Assembly (NCBI RefSeq): GCF_025717605.1
Contig: NZ_JAJIRQ010000010.1
Span: 1-64,000, forward strand
Direction: 5' to 3'
Source of the DNA: Paucibacter sp. TC2R-5
Lineage (GTDB): Bacteria; Pseudomonadota; Gammaproteobacteria; Burkholderiales; Burkholderiaceae_C
DNA length: 64,000 nt
Below the pieces are notes generated by a model that worked only from the letters and a program-made list of their open reading frames with translations, ran no database searches and was not told the DNA's origin. The translations under genes and the position numbers were made by a program. This document shows positions 38,592 to 47,638 of this stretch, in pieces (positions within the stretch are counted from its first letter, which is position 1; each line of letters starts with the position of its first letter).

Positions 38592-40526
38592 CTACTGATT
38601 CGCGGCCGGCCTCACCAAACTTGGCCGGGCACCAAAACGCTTCAAGATGGACTGCTCGATACCTGCGGCATCCAAACCGCAGGCGCTCATCAAACTGGCA
38701 ACGTCGCCATGCTCGATGTATTCATCCGGCAAACCGAGTTGCAGCACTGGCAAATTAAAGCCAGCCGCTTGCATCGCCTCCATCACGGCCGAACCCGCGC
38801 CGCCCATCACGCAACCATCTTCGACCGTCACGAAGGCATCATGCGTGCGCGCCAATTCGGCCACCAGAGCCTGATCCAGCGGCTTGACGAAGCGCATATT
38901 GGCCACCGTCGCGTCGAGTTGCTCGCCCGCTTGCAAAGCCGGATACAGCAAGGTTCCAAAGGCCAGTATGGCGATACGGGGCGTATCTTGACCGGGACGC
39001 GCCTGTACTTTGCTGGACTCACGCCGAATCTCGCCGCGCCCCCAGGCCTGGGCCGTCATTTCCTTCTCTATCGCGACACCGGCCCCGGCGCCGCGCGGGT
39101 AACGCACCGTCACCGGGCCATTGTGTTGGTAGGCGGTGAACAGCGCTTGGCGGCATTCATTCTCGTCGGCCGGCGTCAGCACGGCCATATTCGGGATGCA
39201 GCGCGTGAAGGCAATGTCGTAATTGCCGGCATGGGTGGCACCGTCGGCGCCGACCAAGCCGGCCCGGTCCAGCGCAAACACGACAGGCAGATTCTGCAAC
39301 GCCACGTCATGAATCAGCTGGTCATAGGCACGCTGCAAAAAGGTCGAATAAATCGCCACCACCGGCTTCAAGCCTTCGCAAGCCAGACCGGCGGCGAAGG
39401 TCACTGCATGCTGCTCGGCGATGCCGACATCGTGATAGCGGGTCGGAAAGCGCTGGTGGAACTCCACCATGCCGGAGCCCTCGCGCATCGCCGGCGTGAT
39501 GCCGACCAGGCGCTTGTCCTGCTCGGCCATATCGCACAACCACTCACCGAACACTTGCGTGAAGGACGTCTTGGCCGGCGTCGCCGACTTAACAAAGCCC
39601 ACAGCGGGATCAAACTTACCGGGTGCGGCGTGGTACTTGACCGGGTCGGCCTCGGCCAATTTATAGCCCTGACCCTTTTTGGTCACCACATGCAGGAACT
39701 GGGGGCCTTTTTTGGCGCGCAGATTCTCCAGCGTAGGGATCAAGGCATCCAGATCATGGCCATCGATAGGGCCGACATAGTTAAAGCCGAACTCCTCGAA
39801 AATCGTCCCCGGCACGACCATGCCCTTGGTGTGTTCTTCAAAGCGGCGGGCAAACTCATACAGCGGCGTGTTCTTCAATACCGACTTGGCACCTTCGCGG
39901 GCTGAAGAGTAGAAATTGCCGCTCATCAAACGCGCCAAATACTTGTTAAGTGCCCCGACCGGCGGGCTGATCGACATATCGTTGTCGTTCAGAATCACCA
40001 GCATATTGCCCAGCAGGCCGCCATGCGGCACGCCGGCATTGTTAAGCGCCTCGAAAGCCATGCCGGCGGTCATCGATCCGTCGCCAATGATGGCCACGGC
40101 TCGGCGGTCTTCACCCTTGATCTTGGCGGCCATGGCCATGCCATGCGCGGCGGAGATCGAGGTGCTGGAATGGCCGGTGCCGAAGGTATCAAAAGGACTC
40201 TCATCCCGGCGCGGAAAGCCACTGATGCCGCCCAGGTGCCGGATAGTCGCCAGTTGCTCGCGCCGCCCGGTCAAGACCTTGTGCGGATAGGTCTGGTGAC
40301 CCACATCCCAAACCAAACGGTCTTCAGGTGTATTGAACACATAGTGCAGCGCTACCGTGAGTTCGACCGTGCCCAAATTGGAGCCCAGATGCCCACCAAC
40401 CTTGGAGTTAGACAAGGTATCCAGCACATAGGCGCGCAACTCACCGGCCAGTTTGACCAATTCCGTGCGCGGTAGGCGGCGCAGATCTGCAGGGCTGTCT
40501 ATCGTTCGCAAGAGGGGGTAATTCAT
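38592..40526 (-). CDS. dxs: 1-deoxy-D-xylulose-5-phosphate synthase
   Basis: TPP-dependent transketolase-like enzyme (644 aa) that joins pyruvate and glyceraldehyde 3-phosphate, starting the MEP isoprenoid pathway. The TPP motif [16 protein letters not shown] (about 148-163), the [11 protein letters not shown] stretch (about 115-125), the pyrimidine-domain catalytic region [13 protein letters not shown] (about 380-392) and C-terminal transketolase domain are visible. Length fits. The start at 40526 matches the family ([14 protein letters not shown]). It lies 14 nt after ispA, in the conserved xseB-ispA-dxs order. Confidence 0.97.
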   Translation of the reverse strand: MNYPLLRTIDSPADLRRLPRTELVKLAGELRAYVLDTLSNSKVGGHLGSNLGTVELTVALHYVFNTPEDRLVWDVGHQTYPHKVLTGRREQLATIRHLGGISGFPRRDESPFDTFGTGHSSTSISAAHGMAMAAKIKGEDRRAVAIIGDGSMTAGMAFEALNNAGVPHGGLLGNMLVILNDNDMSISPPVGALNKYLARLMSGNFYSSAREGAKSVLKNTPLYEFARRFEEHTKGMVVPGTIFEEFGFNYVGPIDGHDLDALIPTLENLRAKKGPQFLHVVTKKGQGYKLAEADPVKYHAAPGKFDPAVGFVKSATPAKTSFTQVFGEWLCDMAEQDKRLVGITPAMREGSGMVEFHQRFPTRYHDVGIAEQHAVTFAAGLACEGLKPVVAIYSTFLQRAYDQLIHDVALQNLPVVFALDRAGLVGADGATHAGNYDIAFTRCIPNMAVLTPADENECRQALFTAYQHNGPVTVRYPRGAGAGVAIEKEMTAQAWGRGEIRRESSKVQARPGQDTPRIAILAFGTLLYPALQAGEQLDATVANMRFVKPLDQALVAELARTHDAFVTVEDGCVMGGAGSAVMEAMQAAGFNLPVLQLGLPDEYIEHGDVASLMSACGLDAAGIEQSILKRFGARPSLVRPAANQ

Positions 40527-40540
40527 CTCTGGGCCAGCCT

Positions 40541-41446
40541 TCAGTTATCGCGCTCGACGACCATATCGGCCAACATACTCAACCAGGCCGTGTTGGGCAA
40601 GCCGCTGTCCGCCAGCGCCTGCTGCGCCTGACATCGCAATTCTTGCGCCAAAGCCCGAGCCGGTTCCAAGCCCATCAAGCTGACATAGGTCGGCTTGTTG
40701 GCGTCTTGATCTTTGCCCGCTGTCTTGCCCAGCACTTCCGAGTCCTGGGTCACATCCAAAATATCGTCAACGACTTGGAATGCCAAGCCCAAAGCAGCGC
40801 CGTATTCGGCCAGCGCCTCCGTCGCCCGCGCTGGCGTCTCCGCGCAGGCCGCGCCCATCATCACACTGGCCTGCAGCAGCACACCCGTCTTGCGTCTGTG
40901 CATATCGCGCAAGGTGGCCTCATCGAGCGACAAGCCAACGCTTGCCAAATCGATGGCCTGGCCACCGGCCATACCGGCATGGCCGGCCGAGCGAGCCAAC
41001 AAAGCACACAGCCGGGCTTGCAAAACCGGCGCCACGCCGCTGTCAGGCGTCAAGACATCAAAGGCCAAGGCTTGCATCGCGTCGCCGGCCAACATCGCCT
41101 GCGCCTCGCCGAATTGCACATGCACGGTCGGCTTGCCACGACGCAACACATCGTCATCCATGCAAGGCATATCGTCATGGACCAGGGAATAGGCATGGAT
41201 CAACTCCACCGCACAGGCGGCCCGCATTGCGGCCTCCCGATCGCCGTCAACCGCCTCGCAGGTCGCCAAGACCAGCAGCGGCCGCAGTCGCTTGCCGCCG
41301 TCGAGCACGGCATAGCGCATCGCCACGCCCAGCCCCACCGGCGCATCAATCGGCACAAAGCCGTCGAGCGCCGCCTCACATGCAGCGAGTGAGCGCTGCA
41401 TCCATTCTTCAAACTCACGGGCATTCACGCTCAGGACTCTCCCCAT
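40541..41446 (-). CDS. ispA: Polyprenyl synthetase (farnesyl/geranyl diphosphate synthase)
   Basis: Short-chain prenyl transferase of 301 aa that condenses isopentenyl and dimethylallyl diphosphates. The first Asp-rich motif is DDMPCMDDD (about 92-100) and the second DDILD (about 227-231); GGKRLRP (about 50-56) and the Q near FQVVDD agree. These are shared with farnesyl, geranyl and longer synthases; the size and position next to xseB and dxs favour IspA. The ATG at 41446 overlaps xseB by 16 nt; a GTG at 41428 is an alternative start. Confidence 0.93.
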   Translation of the reverse strand: MGRVLSVNAREFEEWMQRSLAACEAALDGFVPIDAPVGLGVAMRYAVLDGGKRLRPLLVLATCEAVDGDREAAMRAACAVELIHAYSLVHDDMPCMDDDVLRRGKPTVHVQFGEAQAMLAGDAMQALAFDVLTPDSGVAPVLQARLCALLARSAGHAGMAGGQAIDLASVGLSLDEATLRDMHRRKTGVLLQASVMMGAACAETPARATEALAEYGAALGLAFQVVDDILDVTQDSEVLGKTAGKDQDANKPTYVSLMGLEPARALAQELRCQAQQALADSGLPNTAWLSMLADMVVERDN

Positions 41447-41691
41447 TGTTTCAATTCCTCGCCCTCCAGCACCTTGACTTGTTGTTCTACGGCCTGAAGT
41501 CGCGATCGGCAGAATCCCAGCAGTTCTGCCCCACGTTGGTAACTCTCAAGTAACTGATCCAGCGGCAGTTGGCCCGCTTCCATGACGGCCACGAGCCGCT
41601 CCAACTCGCCGAGCGCATGCTCGTAGCTGGTAGCCACTGTCGGCGCCGCGTCTTTTGACGCGGGTTTGGCGCTGGTGCTGGATCTGGTCAT
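41431..41691 (-). CDS. xseB: Exodeoxyribonuclease VII small subunit
   Basis: Small subunit (86 aa) of exonuclease VII, which cuts single-stranded DNA from both ends. The core [36 protein letters not shown] is the typical helical hairpin, with the L-x-x-L-E-x-L pattern and the Y-x-x-G close to the end. The ATG at 41691 is taken; a TTG at 41703 would add four residues. It overlaps ispA by 16 nt, so translation is coupled. The large subunit gene xseA is not in the window. Confidence 0.92.
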   Translation of the reverse strand: MTRSSTSAKPASKDAAPTVATSYEHALGELERLVAVMEAGQLPLDQLLESYQRGAELLGFCRSRLQAVEQQVKVLEGEELKQWGES

Positions 41692-41990
41692 TGCGTTATG
41701 CAAAAGCGGCGATTGTAGTCAGTGAGGCCATAAGGACTGTCACAAGCCCGCCACGCCCACCCCAAAGGTCGTATTGACAGAGCACAACACGGCTTTTCGC
41801 CCGCTGGGTACAATCGCGCCCTTTCTGGATCCGCTTTTGATGGCTATCCAGCTTTTATTTCGCGAACCCGGCAGCTGATTGACAACAGGCCGGCACAAGA
41901 ATCCTTCCGCTTCGCAAGCGGGTCAACCCCAGCTCAGCCCGCCGGCCGAGACTGAACGGGTGGCTGGATTCTCGGAGAACCGACTGGATC
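41692..41990 (+). promoter_or_regulatory. Long gap with candidate promoter and structured leader of the Rieske gene
   Basis: This 299-nt gap lies between xseB and the Rieske gene, which diverge. TACAAT (41809-41814) resembles a -10 element; TTGACA at 41774-41779 is too far (29 nt) to pair with it. After it the ~175-nt stretch holds possible hairpins: CTGGAT with ATCCAG (about 41827-41854) and CCGCTT-CGC-AAGCGG (41907-41921), followed by G/C-rich arms to the start codon. A structured 5' leader is possible; no known riboswitch core is recognised. Confidence 0.35.
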
Positions 41991-43103
41991 ATGTCCGACC
42001 TGAGTATTTCCCTCTCAGCGCTTGAACGCAGCAAGACGCAGTTAGCTGTAACTTCCTATTTTGATGAGGCCCTGTTTCGCCAAGAACAGGTGCAGCTTTT
42101 CCAAAACGGCCCCCGCTATCTCGGTCACGCATTAGCCGTGCCCGAAATTGGCGACTACTACGCGCTACCCCAAGAAGGAGAGGGCCGCACCCTGGTGCGT
42201 ACCCCCCAAGGGCTGGAGCTGATCTCCAATGTCTGCCGGCATCGCCAAGCGGTGATGCTGCGCGGCCGGGGCAACACGCGCAGCAATATCGTCTGCCCGC
42301 TGCACCGCTGGACTTACGACCTCAAGGGCGAGTTGGTCGGCGCGCCGCATTTTGAGCAGGACCCCTGTCTCAACTTGAACCGCTACAAACTGCGCGAATG
42401 GAACGGTCTGCTGTTCGAGGACAACGGTCACGACGTCGCCGCAGAATTATCCAAGCTGAGTGTTGCGGCCGAACTCGATTTCTCGGGCTATGTGCTGGAC
42501 AAGGTCCATGTGCACCAATGCGACTACAACTGGAAGACCTTTATCGAAGTCTACCTGGAGGACTACCACGTCGGTCCCTTCCATCCGGGCCTGGGCCAAT
42601 TTGTCACCTGTGACGATCTGGCCTGGGAGATGGGTCGCCACCATTCGGTGCAAAAGGTCGGCATCCACAAAGACTTGGCCAAGCCTGGCTCACCCGTCTA
42701 CGAGCGCTGGCACGAGCAATTGCTGAAGTTCCGCGGCGGCGAGACCCCAAAGGCTGGCGCCATCTGGTTGACCTATTACCCGCACATCATGGTCGAGTGG
42801 TACCCGCATGTGCTGGTGGTGTCGACGCTATTCCCCAAGGGCCCACAGCAAACCGCCAATATTGTCGAGTTCTACTATCCGGAAGAAATCGCCGCCTTCG
42901 AGCGCGACTTCGTCGAGGCCCACCAAGCCGCGTACATGGAAACATGTGTCGAGGACGACGAAATTGCGCTGCGCATGGACGCCGGCAGGCGTGCCTTGAT
43001 GGAACGCGGCGACAACGAGGTCGGCCCTTACCAGAGCCCGATGGAAGACGGCATGCTGCATTTCCATGAGTGGTACCGACGCGAGATGAATATCCGAGCT
43101 TGA
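41991..43103 (+). CDS. Rieske non-heme iron oxygenase, alpha-subunit type
   Basis: Protein of 370 aa of the aromatic ring-hydroxylating oxygenase family. The N-terminal Rieske [2Fe-2S] motifs are CRHR (Cys 82, His 84) and CPLHRW (Cys 102, His 105). The C-terminal mononuclear iron site is visible as the NWKTFIEVYLEDYHVGPFHPG region with Asp 191, His 193 and His 198. All ligands are intact, so it should be an active oxygenase. No beta subunit, ferredoxin or reductase gene is near, and the substrate is unknown; related single-subunit enzymes oxidise quaternary amines or aromatic acids. It follows a long gap with a possible leader and ends before a strong terminator. Confidence 0.88.
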   Translation: MSDLSISLSALERSKTQLAVTSYFDEALFRQEQVQLFQNGPRYLGHALAVPEIGDYYALPQEGEGRTLVRTPQGLELISNVCRHRQAVMLRGRGNTRSNIVCPLHRWTYDLKGELVGAPHFEQDPCLNLNRYKLREWNGLLFEDNGHDVAAELSKLSVAAELDFSGYVLDKVHVHQCDYNWKTFIEVYLEDYHVGPFHPGLGQFVTCDDLAWEMGRHHSVQKVGIHKDLAKPGSPVYERWHEQLLKFRGGETPKAGAIWLTYYPHIMVEWYPHVLVVSTLFPKGPQQTANIVEFYYPEEIAAFERDFVEAHQAAYMETCVEDDEIALRMDAGRRALMERGDNEVGPYQSPMEDGMLHFHEWYRREMNIRA

Positions 43104-43133
43104 CCCTCAACGGCGCCAGCCCATCAGATCCAG

Positions 43134-43166
43134 CGCCCCGCGCAGCCTCGCTGCCGGGGCGTTTTT
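43134..43166 (+). terminator. Rho-independent terminator of the Rieske gene
   Basis: CGCCCCG (43134-43140) pairs with CGGGGCG (43155-43161), and inside, GCAGC-CTC-GCTGC extends the stem with one bulged C, making about 12 bp. TTTTT (43162-43166) follows at once. This is a classic terminator 30 nt after the Rieske stop. Confidence 0.93.
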
Positions 43167-43211
43167 CATGGCTTGGCCATAATGCCTGCAGTCAACTCAG
43201 GCCAAGCCAAA

Positions 43212-44075
43212 ATGATCCAAGCCAACTATCAGACTCTTATCTCGGTGGCGCAGCTGCAAGACCTGACCCTACTAGGTCAGACACCGCTCTTGATTGACGT
43301 CAGCTTTGATCTGGCCGACACCGAGGCCGGCCAAACCGCCTATGCCCAGGGACATCTGCCCGGCGCTCATTACCTGCACCTGGACCGCGAACTCAGCGGA
43401 CCCAAGCTTGATTCCCAGGGCCAGTTTCGCGGCCGCCACCCACTGCCGGAGCGAGCCGATTTCGCCAAGCGCCTCGCCGCCTTGGGCCTGAGGCCGGGCC
43501 AGCAAGTTGTCAGCTACGACAATCAAGGCGGCATGTATGCGGCCAGGCTTTGGTGGATGCTGCGCTGGGTAGGCCATAGGCAAGTGGCCGTGCTTGACGG
43601 CGGCCAACAAGCTTGGCTGGCGGCAGGTTTGCCCATGACCACGGCCACTCCGAATGCGCAGGCAAGTGACTTCGCCGCCGCCGATTGCCTGAGCCCCAGC
43701 CTGAACGCCGCCAAGTTACAAGCCAGCCTGGGCCGAGTCAGGCTGATCGACGCCCGGGCGCCCGAGCGCTTTCGTGGCGAGCTGGAGCCCTTGGACAAGC
43801 AGGCCGGCCATATCCCAGGCGCCAGCAACCGCTTGTTTAAAAACAACTTGCAAGCCAATGGCTGCTTCAAGACCGCGCCTGAATTGAGGGCCGAGTTCGA
43901 GGCTTTGACGGCACCCTACCCGGCCGCCCAAGTCGTGCATCAGTGCGGATCCGGCGTTACGGCCTGCCACAATCTATTGGCCATGGAGTACGCCGGCCTG
44001 AGCGGCTCGCTGCTTTACCCCGGTTCCTGGAGCGAATGGTCGGCCGATTCAAGGCGACCCATCGCCAAAGGCTGA
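43212..44075 (+). CDS. sseA: Two-domain sulfurtransferase (3-mercaptopyruvate/thiosulfate type)
   Basis: Rhodanese-family enzyme (287 aa) moving a sulfane sulfur to an acceptor. The N-terminal domain (about 1-140) is non-catalytic; the C-terminal domain (about 165-285) has the active-site loop CGSGVTAC with Cys near residue 245. The CG(S/T)GVTA loop is that of 3-mercaptopyruvate sulfurtransferases rather than CRKGVTA of rhodaneses. The ATG at 43212 begins the family core; 43182 and 43173 are also possible. It stands between the Rieske terminator and the stress-protein gene. Confidence 0.85.
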   Translation: MIQANYQTLISVAQLQDLTLLGQTPLLIDVSFDLADTEAGQTAYAQGHLPGAHYLHLDRELSGPKLDSQGQFRGRHPLPERADFAKRLAALGLRPGQQVVSYDNQGGMYAARLWWMLRWVGHRQVAVLDGGQQAWLAAGLPMTTATPNAQASDFAAADCLSPSLNAAKLQASLGRVRLIDARAPERFRGELEPLDKQAGHIPGASNRLFKNNLQANGCFKTAPELRAEFEALTAPYPAAQVVHQCGSGVTACHNLLAMEYAGLSGSLLYPGSWSEWSADSRRPIAKG

Positions 44076-44099
44076 GCGCCTTAGGGATGGCGAGTACCC

Positions 44100-44113
44100 T
44101 TGACATAGCGCAA
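44100..44113 (+). promoter_or_regulatory. Possible FNR/ANR-type site before the universal stress gene
   Basis: TTGACATAGCGCAA has the TTG-N8-CAA layout of FNR/ANR boxes and lies 57 nt upstream of the stress-protein ATG. The inner bases fit the consensus TTGAT-N4-ATCAA only partly (7 of 10 conserved positions). Genes of the universal stress class are often oxygen-regulated in this way in related bacteria, so it is a weak but reasonable candidate. Confidence 0.25.
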
Positions 44114-44170
44114 GATAGCCCCGCCCTCGCCGCTCGACACTGCAGAGCATTTCAACGGAGGATTGTCACC

Positions 44171-44605
44171 ATGTTCAAGCGAATTCTTGTTCCAACCGAC
44201 GGCTCTGACATCAGCGCCAAGGCACTCAACACTGCTGTCGGCATGGCACGCCTTCACGGCGCCACTTTGTACGCCTTGAGCGTCAAAGAACCCTTCCCCT
44301 ACAGCGCCGTGTCCGAGATGCAGCCGACACCGCCGCAGGAATTTTTTGACGTTCAGGAACGCATCGCTGCCACCCGCGTCAAGGCGGCCATGGACGCTGC
44401 GGCTGCCGCCGGCGTCGCTTGCGAAGGCCATACCGTCGAGGCCTTGCATGCCTGGGAAGCCATCATCGAACATGCGAGCAGCAATCAATGTGACTTGGTT
44501 GTTATGGCCTCGCATGGCCGGCGCGGTGTGCAAGCCTTGTTGCTCGGCAGCGAGACGCAGAAGGTGCTGACCCACTGCACCACACCGGTGCTCGTGGTTC
44601 GCTAA
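44171..44605 (+). CDS. Universal stress protein, UspA family
   Basis: Cytoplasmic protein of 144 aa with the Usp fold. The N-terminus MFKRILVPTDGSDISAKAL and the C-terminal ATP-binding motif G-x2-G-x9-G-S (SHGRRGVQALLLGSETQKVL) are typical, so it probably binds ATP. A ribosome site (GGAGGA about 9-14 nt upstream) sets the start; the frame is open to 43943 but overlaps the sulfurtransferase gene. Roles range from stress survival to anaerobic energy conservation. It converges with the ZIP gene. Confidence 0.92.
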   Translation: MFKRILVPTDGSDISAKALNTAVGMARLHGATLYALSVKEPFPYSAVSEMQPTPPQEFFDVQERIAATRVKAAMDAAAAAGVACEGHTVEALHAWEAIIEHASSNQCDLVVMASHGRRGVQALLLGSETQKVLTHCTTPVLVVR

Positions 44606-44622
44606 ACCAGCTGGGGCCTGAC

Positions 44623-45411
44623 TCAGTGGCCGTGGCCGCCGTGACTGGAAACCGCCACGACCATCACCACCAGCCCCAAGCCGCCGCCCAGCCAGGCCAG
44701 TTGCAGCACCGTTTCGCGCCAGGGCAGGCGGCGCTGCAACTGCGGAATCAAATCCGCCACCGCGACATAGATAAAGCTGCTGCTTGCGGCCACCAGCAGA
44801 TAGGGGAACAAGCTTTCCCAGGGGCCGACCAAAAAGTAGCCGACGACGCCGCCTATCACCGCGGCCAGGCCGGACAGCGCGTTGAACAACAAGGCCTTGG
44901 AGCGTGAGAAGCCGGCATTGAGCAGCACGATGTAGTCGCCCACCTCTTGTGGGATTTCATGCGCAATGATGGCCAGCGAGGTCACCAGTCCCAAATAGGG
45001 GTCGGTCAAAAAAGCCGCCGCAATGATGATGCCGTCGCAGAAGTTGTGGATGCTGTCGCCGACCAGCACACTGGTGCCGCCCTTGCCGGCCTGCTCGACG
45101 TCAAAGTGATGATGATGGTGATGGCCATCGCCCTCATGGTGATGGGTGTGACGGTACAGCTCAGCCTTCTCGAGCAAAAAGAAAAACATCAGGCCGCCCA
45201 ACAGCGTCATGAACAGCGACTGCGGGCTGGCGCGGCCATCAAAGGCTTCGGGAAGCACTTGCAACAAGGCCGTGCCCAGCAAGATGCCGGTCGATAAGCT
45301 GACCAAATGTTTGACCACACGCCCCAAGAGGCTCACGGTCAGGCTGGCGGCAATCAAGACCGACAGCAGCCCGCCGGCCAAGGTCGCCAGCACGATATAG
45401 AGAAGAGTCAT
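44623..45411 (-). CDS. ZIP-family divalent metal transporter
   Basis: Membrane protein of 262 aa with eight segments. Segment III carries the metal-binding region (STGILLGTALLQVLPEA), segment IV has HNFCDGIIIAAAF, the conserved HN-x3-G-x5-A pattern, and segment V has AHEIPQE, the signature for zinc/iron selection. A cytoplasmic loop between segments III and IV (about 85-108) is very His-rich, with eight or more histidines and acidic residues, a likely metal sensor or sponge. Zinc or iron uptake is expected; the specific metal is unknown. It diverges from ppx across 229 nt. Confidence 0.9.
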   Translation of the reverse strand: MTLLYIVLATLAGGLLSVLIAASLTVSLLGRVVKHLVSLSTGILLGTALLQVLPEAFDGRASPQSLFMTLLGGLMFFFLLEKAELYRHTHHHEGDGHHHHHHFDVEQAGKGGTSVLVGDSIHNFCDGIIIAAAFLTDPYLGLVTSLAIIAHEIPQEVGDYIVLLNAGFSRSKALLFNALSGLAAVIGGVVGYFLVGPWESLFPYLLVAASSSFIYVAVADLIPQLQRRLPWRETVLQLAWLGGGLGLVVMVVAVSSHGGHGH

Positions 45412-45640
45412 GGTTTTCCAGTGAACTGCAGGCCCAAACTAGAACCGCGCCCAGTCGGCGCGGCTTAAATTCAGGCAGCCGCGCGTCGCGCAGGCCAACA
45501 TCTTATCAACCGTGTCAAGCGGCAAGCCTTCCCGGCGGACTCGGCTCGGCTGTTGTTATCCGGCGCAGGCAGGCGCCCGAGCGCATGAAAGCGCATCGGC
45601 TGTCCCAAATTTGTCGTCATTTACACCGACAATCGCGCGC

Positions 45641-47167
45641 ATGAATTTGCCCGCTACTCCCTTGAGCTCCGACCTAGCCGCCCCACTTGCCGCCATCGAC
45701 ATGGGCTCCAACAGCTTCCGACTGGAAATTGCGCATATGCCGCGCGGCCAGTACAAGCGTCTCGAATACCTGAAAGAAACCGTACGCCTGGGCGCTGGCT
45801 TGGACGCCGAGGGCATGTTGACCGAAGCGGCGATGCAGCGCGGGCTGGACTGTCTGGCTCGCTTTGCCAAGCGGCTGAACGGATTCCCCGCCGTGCGTGT
45901 GCGTGCCGTCGCGACGCAAACCTTGCGCGAAGCACGCAACCGCAACGCATTTTTGGAGCGTGCCAAAGAAACCTTGGGTTTCCCGATCGAGGTGATTTCG
46001 GGCCGCGAAGAGGCGCGGCTGATCTTTGCCGGCGTGGCGCGCATGCAGCCGTCCAACTTGCCACGCCTGGTAATCGACATTGGCGGGCGTTCGACCGAGA
46101 TGATTCTGGGCAAGGGCCGCAAGCCGCAGCGAGCCGAATCCTTTCAGGTCGGCAGTGTCAGCCTATCCTTGCGCTTCTTCCCCGAGGGCAAGTTCACCGC
46201 TGACGCCTTCCGCGCGGCCCAGGTCGCGGCCGGCGCCGAGTTGGAAGAAGCCTTGACGCTGTTCAAGCCGGCCCTGTGGCAAGAGGCACTGGGCTCCTCA
46301 GGCACGGTCGGCGCGGTGGCGCAAATTCTGGCCGCCAGCGGCGTGACCGATGGCCGCATCACCCAAGCCGCGCTGCGCTGGTGTATTGAGCAGGCCTTGG
46401 CGGCTGGCAGCATGGACAAGCTCAAGCTGCCCGGCCTGAAAGAAGACCGCCGCGCCGTGGTCGGTGGCGGCCTGTGCATCCTCTACACCTTGCTGACGCA
46501 GTTCGGCATCGAGGAGTTGCTGCCCGCCAAGGGAGCGCTGCGCCAAGGCGTTATCTTCGATCTGATCGAACGGCTTGAAGCCGAAAGCGCCGCCGCCCTG
46601 GGCCTGACCGCGCTCGATATGCGTGACGCTTCGGTCGCGGGCCTGCAGCAGCGTTTCTCCGTTGACCTGCAACAGGCCGGCCGCGTGCAGGCGGTGGCCG
46701 AAGCGCTGCACCGCCAACTGCTGCCACGCACAGACGGGGAACGCCGGCGCGAGTTGCACTGGGCGGCCGCCTTGCACGAGATCGGCATGATGGTCTCGCA
46801 CCACGACCACCACCGCCACAGCGCTTATTTGCTGGCCCATGTGGACGCAGCCGGCTTCTCGCAAGACCAGCTCAAGCGCCTGGGCGACTTGGCCCTGGGT
46901 CAGCGCGGTGGCCTGCGCAAGCTGGATGGCTTGCTCGATGATGAGAGCCTGCTCTGGCAATTGCTGAGCTTGCGACTGGCCTCGATCAAATGCCATGCAC
47001 GCAGCACGGTCAACCCCTTGGCCATGCGACTGAGCCGCCAAGGCCGACGGGTGCAATTGACGCTCCCCAAAGGCTGGGCCGCCGAGCATCCCAGGACTCA
47101 CTTTTTGCTGCAAGAAGAAGCGCTGGCCTGGGGCCGTAGCGGCGTGCTGGAATTGACGATCGCCTAA
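45641..47167 (+). CDS. ppx: Exopolyphosphatase Ppx/GppA family
   Basis: Enzyme of 508 aa removing phosphate from the end of polyphosphate chains, or pppGpp to ppGpp in GppA. The actin-like ATPase fold has AIDMGSNSFRLEIA (about 18-31), EEARLIFAGV, DIGGRSTEMIL (about 147-157) and the nucleophile-supporting SGTVGAVAQIL; the C-terminal HD-like domain (about 320-508) includes HEIGMMVSHHDHHRHSAYLL. The neighbourhood with ppk1 favours Ppx. The start at 45641 (MNLPATP) is favoured over an upstream extension to 45512. It converges with sixA with a 4-nt overlap of stops. Confidence 0.93.
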   Translation: MNLPATPLSSDLAAPLAAIDMGSNSFRLEIAHMPRGQYKRLEYLKETVRLGAGLDAEGMLTEAAMQRGLDCLARFAKRLNGFPAVRVRAVATQTLREARNRNAFLERAKETLGFPIEVISGREEARLIFAGVARMQPSNLPRLVIDIGGRSTEMILGKGRKPQRAESFQVGSVSLSLRFFPEGKFTADAFRAAQVAAGAELEEALTLFKPALWQEALGSSGTVGAVAQILAASGVTDGRITQAALRWCIEQALAAGSMDKLKLPGLKEDRRAVVGGGLCILYTLLTQFGIEELLPAKGALRQGVIFDLIERLEAESAAALGLTALDMRDASVAGLQQRFSVDLQQAGRVQAVAEALHRQLLPRTDGERRRELHWAAALHEIGMMVSHHDHHRHSAYLLAHVDAAGFSQDQLKRLGDLALGQRGGLRKLDGLLDDESLLWQLLSLRLASIKCHARSTVNPLAMRLSRQGRRVQLTLPKGWAAEHPRTHFLLQEEALAWGRSGVLELTIA

Positions 47168-47625
47168 AGAAAGTCCGGCGCCTGCACCGCCTGCAGCAGC
47201 AGCTCGGACTGCCCGTCACGCTCGCGCGAGCGCAGCCACCAGACTGCGCCCTTCTTGACGGACCAGGGCTGGTCATGCCCGGTCAAGAGCAGCGCCGCCA
47301 ACATGCCCAGCGTGGGCTGATGGCCGATCAGCAGCGTGGGCTCGGTCGCATCCGGCCAACGTGCAGCGGCCAGCAGGTCTTCAACGCTGGCGTCGGGCGC
47401 AATGCTGGGGACGATGCGGAACTCCCGCCCCAGCGCTTCGGCCGTGCTGACGGTACGCTGCGCCGGGCTGACCAGCACGCGCGTGCTGGCCGTCATGCGC
47501 TGGTTCAACCATGCTGCCATGCGCTTGGCCTGGCGCTCTCCCTTGGGCGTCAGACAGCGCTGCAGGTCGGTGCTGCCTTCGCGCAGCAATTCAGCCTCGG
47601 CATGACGCCACAAGATCAAATCCAT
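47164..47625 (-). CDS. sixA: Phosphohistidine phosphatase SixA
   Basis: Histidine phosphatase superfamily protein of 153 aa. The catalytic RHG-type motif is RHAEA (about 7-11) and the second His is in GHQPTLG (about 100-106). The SixA class removes phosphate from histidine phosphotransfer domains such as ArcB Hpt or the nitrogen phosphotransferase system. It lies 13 nt after ppk1 in one operon, in the order metallophosphoesterase-ppk1-sixA, and its stop overlaps the end of ppx. Linking to ppk1 is common in betaproteobacteria. Confidence 0.92.
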   Translation of the reverse strand: MDLILWRHAEAELLREGSTDLQRCLTPKGERQAKRMAAWLNQRMTASTRVLVSPAQRTVSTAEALGREFRIVPSIAPDASVEDLLAAARWPDATEPTLLIGHQPTLGMLAALLLTGHDQPWSVKKGAVWWLRSRERDGQSELLLQAVQAPDFL

Positions 47626-47638
47626 TGCGCCAGCCCCA

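Noticed and set aside
41774-41814. Sigma-70 promoter from TTGACA (41774) and TACAAT (41809)
   Set aside because: The 29-nt gap between them is far beyond the usual 16-19 nt; only the -10-like element is kept as a possibility.
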